This document shows, in pieces, positions 14,517 to 18,382 of a stretch of 18,382 bases of DNA. This DNA comes from an uncultured bacterium (GTDB lineage: Bacteria > Cyanobacteriota > Vampirovibrionia > Gastranaerophilales > Gastranaerophilaceae). The translations under genes and the position numbers were made by a program. Every line of letters begins with the position of its first letter. The stretch's first letter is position 1. Location of the stretch: positions 1 to 18,382 of the forward strand of contig CAMAGQ010000019.1 in assembly GCA_945833895.1 (NCBI GenBank), given 5' to 3'. The notes under the pieces were generated by a model. It saw nothing but the letters and a program-made list of their open reading frames with translations, was not told the origin of the DNA and did not search any database.

Positions 14517-15020
14517 CTATTTTTGAGTTGCTTTTTTTACTTTGTTTACGACCTCAAATTTATCAACATCCATCCAAGGGTCGCCCAGTGCGGTTGAAAA
14601 AACTCTTCCGCTAAACAAAACTTCATCACCTGCATCTAAATCAATATTTTTCTCAGCGAGTTCTTTTGTCAAGAAAATTTTGAACTCGGATAGCGGGATA
14701 TTGTGGTTTGTAATATCAGGACGTTGAATCATGAAAGAAATATATTTTTCGTGCGGTCTTAAAGCCGGCTTGTAATCAAGTCCAAGTGTTGAAAATTTAT
14801 CAAATTTCGCTCTTATTCTAATGTTCTTATTCAAGTATTGATGAGGATTATTCACTACAGACAGCGGGTTTACATCAATATACTGAGTTTGAGCGGCAGT
14901 CGTAGCGTAAGCGTATGCAAATGTCTGTTCTGCCATTGTCTGAGAACTGATAAAGTGTGTGCTTACTCCAATACCTGAAATTAATAACAACGATAATGCT
15001 AATATATGTAATTTTTTCAT
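14517..15020 (-). CDS. Exported OB-fold-like protein of unknown role
   Basis: Residues 1-29 form a Sec signal peptide (MKK, then ALSLLLISGIGV), with possible cleavage near 30-40 in an Ala-rich stretch. The mature part (about 50-160) alternates short strands and turns: NPHQYLNKNIRIRAKFDKF, then FKIFLTKELAE, then DAGDEVLFSGRVFSTALGDPWMDVDKFEVV. This resembles OB-fold (tRNA_anti-like/YdeI-like) proteins, in which a periplasmic beta-barrel carries an unknown ligand site. AGAGG six bases before the ATG at 15020 supports the start. A GH57 gene follows 28 bases on, probably in the same transcript, but an exported protein and a cytoplasmic glucanase need not share a pathway. The fold assignment is by pattern only. 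Confidence 0.8.
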   Translation of the reverse strand: MKKLHILALSLLLISGIGVSTHFISSQTMAEQTFAYAYATTAAQTQYIDVNPLSVVNNPHQYLNKNIRIRAKFDKFSTLGLDYKPALRPHEKYISFMIQRPDITNHNIPLSEFKIFLTKELAEKNIDLDAGDEVLFSGRVFSTALGDPWMDVDKFEVVNKVKKATQK

Positions 15021-15053
15021 AGTAACCTCTTATTTAAACTGTATTACACTATA

Positions 15054-15062
15054 ATTTTAGCA
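15054..15062 (-). promoter_or_regulatory. Extended -10 candidate for the exported protein-GH57 operon
   Basis: Read on the minus strand this is TGCTAAAAT, an extended -10 element about 34 bases before the ATG at 15020. No good -35 stands 17 bases upstream (TTTCCT), so the call depends on the TG extension. Confidence 0.4.
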
Positions 15063-15159
15063 CATAATTAATATAAAGGAAACTATACAACATAATAAAA
15101 TTTTACATGCTGTTGTTATATTTTTAAAAATTATCGGATATTTTACCAAAGTTTATCGG

Positions 15160-16395
15160 TTAATTTACACTTTTTGTCAATGCTCCGACCACATCGGCAT
15201 CCCATTTTTTATTAACTTCGGACGTTATAATTTCTAATGCCCTATCTGAAGTCATTGCTTTTCTGTAAGGTCTGTCAGATGTCATTGCGGAATAAGCATC
15301 AGCAACCGCAATAATTCTTGAACCAAGCGGGATTGATTGACCTTTCAGTCCTTCAGGTTTGCCTGAACCGTCTACTCGCTCTGTTTGGTAGGTGATGTAA
15401 GGTACAACTTCTGATAAAAAGTTTATGTTCATCAAAAGGTTTACCCCAATATTTGAATGGTTTTGAATTTTTTGTAACTCATCAGGTGTTAACTTCCCGT
15501 TTGTAGCAAAAATTCTTTCAGGAAGTATGATTTTCCCGATATTTTGCAATAACCCTGCATAGTAGATTAAATCGGTTGTTTTTTCGTTTAATCCAAGGTT
15601 TTTACAGATACTTCTTGCAAGTTTTGCGGTATTTCTTGAATGCGAAACCGTGTATTGACCTTTTCTGTCAACCGCACTAGCCAGTGCTTCCACAAAGTTC
15701 TGCTGAAAATCGCACAAGTCGCCGATTAATGCTGTTAATTCCGCCCTTGATTGTTTTAACTCAATCTCTGTAGTTTCAGGGGTTGCTAATAATTGGTTCA
15801 CGTTTTCAATTTCGTTTTGCAATGTGATTGTCGTACCCAAAAGGTTTGCGATACTTATAACAAGTTCCACAAAATCTTCTTCTAACTCACCTTTTGTTTC
15901 AACCTCTATCATTCCGACAGGAACTGCTCCGCCACGCATAGGAATATTTAATATGTTATCTCGTTCAATTGTGTCATTATAGATTAAATCCGCTATGGTA
16001 ATATTTTTAACTCTTTCGGTTTCCGGAGTTGAATTTGTCGGAACAAGTTTATCGTCCTTAACCAGATAGATTGTACAGTTTTCAACTTCAATCATATCGA
16101 CGATTGTCTTTCCGATTGAAGTATAGATTGCCTGCTCTTCACCTTGAGTAAAGTTCAATACGCATAACGTATTTTTTGAAGAATATATGTCAATCAACTC
16201 TAATAGTTGGTTCTGTAAGCGTTCTTTCTTATTGGCAGTAATACTTATTTTTTTTGCTAAGTCTTCTGAGATAAGAGTTTCAGATATGAAATCACCCAGA
16301 TTAAGTGCGAACATCTCTTCAATAGGGTCTGAACCTGCAAGGCTCTCATTCTGCCCGAACAGTGAAACTCCTGTTTTTTTCTCTTCTTTATCCAT
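15160..16395 (-). CDS. GAF-like/HD-GYP-type regulatory protein with a degenerate active site
   Basis: HD-GYP proteins normally hydrolyse cyclic di-GMP. Residues about 65-195 look like a GAF-type sensor, followed by a short coiled linker (195-225) and an HD-GYP domain (about 232-400). Family features kept: SHSRNTAKLA (251-260), GLLxxIGKIILPERI (281-295), KIQNHSNIG (309-317), LKGQSIPLGSRIIAVADAYSAMTSDRPYRKA (350-380). Catalytic features lost: the HD pair is Gln284-Asn285, the HHE block is TYQTE (335-339) and GYP is GKP (345-347). It is therefore probably not a phosphodiesterase but a ligand-binding or protein-docking module. AAAGGAAA about five bases before the ATG sets the start. It occupies the position after ftsL where ftsI often lies. 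Confidence 0.88.
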   Translation of the reverse strand: MDKEEKKTGVSLFGQNESLAGSDPIEEMFALNLGDFISETLISEDLAKKISITANKKERLQNQLLELIDIYSSKNTLCVLNFTQGEEQAIYTSIGKTIVDMIEVENCTIYLVKDDKLVPTNSTPETERVKNITIADLIYNDTIERDNILNIPMRGGAVPVGMIEVETKGELEEDFVELVISIANLLGTTITLQNEIENVNQLLATPETTEIELKQSRAELTALIGDLCDFQQNFVEALASAVDRKGQYTVSHSRNTAKLARSICKNLGLNEKTTDLIYYAGLLQNIGKIILPERIFATNGKLTPDELQKIQNHSNIGVNLLMNINFLSEVVPYITYQTERVDGSGKPEGLKGQSIPLGSRIIAVADAYSAMTSDRPYRKAMTSDRALEIITSEVNKKWDADVVGALTKSVN

Positions 16396-16642
16396 AAAAA
16401 TTTCCTTTATTGCATGCCTTCTATTATTATATACGGCATTATTTCAAGAAACTTTAATCATTTTATAAAAAATTCATACTTTAGTATGGGAAATTTCAAA
16501 CAAAGGTATAACCACAAGGATATTTTTTTACAATTTCAAAGCAACGAAATGTCCGTAAGCCTTTGATTAGTATCATGAATTTATCCAAAAGAACTAATCA
16601 ACATTTCTGAAGTTTAAAGACCAAAAACTCTTATTGGAATAC
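16396..16642. other. 247-base intergenic region between the FtsL-like and HD-GYP genes
   Basis: No gene is visible on either strand. It contains a TATAAT-like box on the minus strand (16426-16431) with no good -35; a small dyad CATACT-TT-AGTATG (16475-16488) followed on the minus strand by AATTTTTT, which could be a weak terminator; and a 9-base dyad TTGATTAGT/ACTAATCAA (16563-16571 and 16593-16601) with a 21-base gap. It presumably holds the 3' end of the rsmH-ftsL transcript and the promoter of the HD-GYP gene. Confidence 0.4.
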
Positions 16643-17119
16643 TTAGTAGCCGATTGCCCAATCAAAGTTGTTTTGAACAGGTTTTTCTGCGTTTGCAACC
16701 GCTTTTTGCTCAGCACTTAACGCTGTAATTTCTATAACTTTATCTGCTTTTTTTAATAGTTTAAACTCTTCTACTTTATCGTCAACATTATTAAATGATT
16801 GGAATTTGTCCAATTCTGCCTGAATATCTTGGTTTTCGGTATTCAATCTGACGATTTCTCCATCAAGTTTGTTCAATTTTGCTTCGCAATTCATTGCTGT
16901 GTAATAACTTACAAATGTTACACAAATTGCAACCGAAATACAGAAACCTAAAGCTTTATTTATTCTTCTGACAAACAACTCTTGCATTGTAAGAGGTTTT
17001 TCAGGAATAAAACCTCCGTCAATAACGGTATTTTCTGTTGAAATCACATCTGTGTGATAATTTCTATCTGTGTATCTTGTTGTTTGATCTATTCTTACTC
17101 TTGCTGAATTCAAATTCAT
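16643..17119 (-). CDS. ftsL: FtsL-like cell division protein
   Basis: A bitopic inner-membrane protein with the FtsL/DivIC layout: a cytoplasmic N-terminus (1-56), one membrane span (about 57-75, ALGFCISVAICVTFVSYY) and an extracytoplasmic coiled coil (78-125) with heptad-like leucines (KLNKLDGEIVRLNTENQDIQAELDK). In the family this coil pairs with FtsB and recruits FtsI/FtsW to the septum. Sequence similarity in FtsL is low, so the main support is position: it starts 28 bases after rsmH, exactly where ftsL lies in division/cell-wall (dcw) clusters. The ATG is close to an AGGTAG-TTT-AGGGA element, the AGGTAG part being the more suitable Shine-Dalgarno. The 158-residue length is somewhat longer than typical owing to the N-terminal tail. 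Confidence 0.75.
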   Translation of the reverse strand: MNLNSARVRIDQTTRYTDRNYHTDVISTENTVIDGGFIPEKPLTMQELFVRRINKALGFCISVAICVTFVSYYTAMNCEAKLNKLDGEIVRLNTENQDIQAELDKFQSFNNVDDKVEEFKLLKKADKVIEITALSAEQKAVANAEKPVQNNFDWAIGY

Positions 17120-17147
17120 TCCCTAAACTACCTGCCCATAAACTCTA

Positions 17148-18080
17148 TTAATATATACATCTTGCGACTCTAAGTTTTGCACTTCTTGATGGTGGATTTT
17201 CTCTTAACTCCTCTTCTGAGGCGGTTATCGGTTTTTTGTTTATCAACTCTAACTTTGGCGGTGGGCAGTGGCAAATCATATCTGTCTTGCTGCAGTGACA
17301 CCTTGTGGAATGGTATTTCATAAACTGTTTGACTATTCTGTCCTCAAGAGAATGAAAACTTATTACACTAATTATAGCACCAACATCTAATATTTCCAAT
17401 ACATTATTTAATGTAGATTTTACATTTTGTAACTCTTGGTTGACTTCAATTCTTATCGCCTGGAAAACCCTTGTCGCAGGATGAATTGAGGTCTTTATGT
17501 GCGGTGTTGCATCCGTGATAATTTGTGCTAATTCCGTTGTTGTTTGTATATTTTTTTGTTTCCGTTTTGTAACAATTGCGTGTGCAATTCTTTTTGAAAA
17601 TCTTTCTTCGCCATACTCTGAGAAAATTTTGACCAAATCAACTTCCGAATAATTGTTTACAACATCGTAAGCGGAAAAATCAGAGTCCGTGTTAAATCTC
17701 ATATCAAGCGGAGCTTCTTTTGAAAACGAAAATCCTCTTTCCTGCTTTGTTAATTGATGATAAGATGCCCCAAGGTCAAACAGCACACCGCCTGTAATCT
17801 TTTCAATGCCCTGTTCTTTCAAAACTTCTTTTATATTTGTGTAAGAATTTTTTACGATTGTCAGGTTTTTGTAATCTTTTAACTTTTCTGATGCGGCATT
17901 GATTGCATCTTGATCAATATCAAAAGAGATAAGTTTACCGTCAGGCGAAATTCTTTCAAGAATTAAACCGCTGTGTCCGCCGCCACCTAATGTACAGTCA
18001 ACGTATATCAAGCCGTTTTTGCATTCTAAGGCATCTACGGCTTCGTGTTTCATAACTGTATAATGTTTAAATTCTTGCAT
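17148..18080 (-). CDS. rsmH: 16S rRNA (cytosine(1402)-N4)-methyltransferase RsmH (MraW)
   Basis: Methylates N4 of C1402 in the decoding centre of 16S rRNA using S-adenosylmethionine. Family blocks: HYTVMKHEAVDAL near the start, VDCTLGGGGHSG (27-38, SAM loop), SFDIDQDA (52-59), LFDLGASYHQLTKQERGFSF (100-119), DMRFN (126-130), VFQAIRIEVNQEL (205-217), VISFHSLEDRIVK (239-251) and PPSRSAKLRVA (297-307). Its length (310) is typical. CHC-x6-CHC at 261-272 could bind zinc. The first ATG is kept because the conserved HYTV block begins at residue 6; no Shine-Dalgarno precedes it. Followed by ftsL as in dcw clusters. Confidence 0.97.
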   Translation of the reverse strand: MQEFKHYTVMKHEAVDALECKNGLIYVDCTLGGGGHSGLILERISPDGKLISFDIDQDAINAASEKLKDYKNLTIVKNSYTNIKEVLKEQGIEKITGGVLFDLGASYHQLTKQERGFSFSKEAPLDMRFNTDSDFSAYDVVNNYSEVDLVKIFSEYGEERFSKRIAHAIVTKRKQKNIQTTTELAQIITDATPHIKTSIHPATRVFQAIRIEVNQELQNVKSTLNNVLEILDVGAIISVISFHSLEDRIVKQFMKYHSTRCHCSKTDMICHCPPPKLELINKKPITASEEELRENPPSRSAKLRVARCIY

Positions 18081-18086
18081 AATTTC

Positions 18087-18095
18087 ATATTATCA
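18087..18095 (-). promoter_or_regulatory. Possible leaderless promoter for rsmH
   Basis: On the minus strand TGATAATAT is an extended -10-like element ending six bases before the rsmH ATG. With the usual distance of -10 to start site, transcription would begin at or within the ATG, which would fit the missing Shine-Dalgarno. The -35 (TTCTTC) is poor. Confidence 0.3.
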
Positions 18096-18112
18096 CGAAA
18101 ATTAATACCGAA

Positions 18113-18138
18113 GAAGAGGTAAAATTAATTACCTCTTC
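18113..18138. terminator. 10-base-pair hairpin between the partial gene and rsmH
   Basis: GAAGAGGTAA (18113-18122) pairs perfectly with TTACCTCTTC (18129-18138) around a six-base loop. It lies 33 bases after the stop codon of the minus-strand gene on the right and upstream of rsmH. A T-rich tract after it is weak on either strand, so it may be an inefficient terminator or attenuator of the upstream gene. Confidence 0.5.
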
Positions 18139-18170
18139 GAAACTTTTGCTAAAATTTATAAATGTTTATC

Positions 18171-18382
18171 CTATATTATAAATCCTGATAATCCGCTTGT
18201 GTCAAATATTTCGACGAATTTATTCATTGTACAACTTACTTCTTCGCCTTTTTCGTCAATAATTTGAACGATGTTGTTAAACTCAGCGTCTTGTACTGCT
18301 TTGTTTTTTGAAACCATAATCACAGAGCCGACTTCTTGCAATCCTTTGTCAGTAAATTCAAATAGTTGTTCTTCTTTTGAAA
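18171..18382 (-). CDS. C-terminal part of an unrecognised gene, running off the window
   Basis: Minus-strand frame open from the window edge to TAG at 18173-18171, giving about 70 residues. The visible C-terminus alternates strands and acidic turns (LFEFTDKGLQEVGSV, FNNIVQIIDEKGEEVSC, KFVEIFDTSGLSGFII). It does not look like MraZ, the usual gene before rsmH. No family is recognised. Codon use matches its neighbours and the frame is free of stops, so it is probably a real gene; the start and most of the protein may lie outside. Confidence 0.6.
   Translation of the reverse strand, partial: SKEEQLFEFTDKGLQEVGSVIMVSKNKAVQDAEFNNIVQIIDEKGEEVSCTMNKFVEIFDTSGLSGFII

Noticed and set aside
1..18382. 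tRNA, rRNA, CRISPR array, insertion sequence or phage genes
   Set aside because: No cloverleaf with a T-loop consensus, no regularly spaced direct repeats with unique spacers, and no transposase, integrase or phage structural motif was seen in any frame read.

Overview
The window is an AT-rich (roughly one third G+C by eye), gene-dense bacterial chromosome segment. It carries about 19 protein genes on both strands, with no RNA genes, insertion sequences or CRISPR arrays that I can see. The mix suggests an uncultured gut-type lineage near the non-photosynthetic Cyanobacteria (Melainabacteria/Vampirovibrionia, perhaps Gastranaerophilales): ADP-glucose pyrophosphorylase, a GH57-DUF3536 glucanase, flavin-dependent thymidylate synthase, and several unrecognised N/K-rich membrane or low-complexity proteins. 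This placement is an inference from gene content and style, not from a marker gene.

Layout. 106-1341 (+) is glgC, closed by a good Rho-independent terminator. 1489-2715 (+) is a pair of unrecognised membrane proteins, abutting a convergent ECF-type sigma factor/anti-sigma factor operon (3843-2704, -). 4023-4652 (+) is a PPP-family metallophosphatase with an altered metal motif. 4750-6591 (+) is a 613-residue orphan. 6678-7825 (+) is thyX-dtd behind a near-consensus promoter. 7994-10268 (+) is an operon of a zinc-ribbon/low-complexity/duplicated-domain protein, rimM and trmD, also behind a strong promoter. 11876-10289 (-) holds a low-complexity HEAT-like protein, a small membrane protein and an XRE helix-turn-helix remnant lying in frame just after the membrane protein's stop codon. 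15020-11963 (-) is an exported OB-fold-like protein followed by the GH57 glucanase. 16395-15160 (-) is a GAF-like/HD-GYP protein whose HD catalytic pair is lost. 18382-16643 (-) is a partial unknown gene, rsmH and an FtsL-like division protein, a short dcw-type segment.

Themes. glgC and the GH57 enzyme point to alpha-glucan (glycogen) storage and remodelling. rimM, trmD, dtd and rsmH serve ribosome and tRNA maturation or proofreading, and thyX serves dTMP synthesis. The sigma/anti-sigma pair and the degenerate HD-GYP protein are regulatory. The most unusual items are the zinc-ribbon N/Q/G/Y/R-rich protein heading the rimM-trmD operon, the catalytically altered HD-GYP and PPP domains, the HTH remnant, and the lineage-type orphan proteins.
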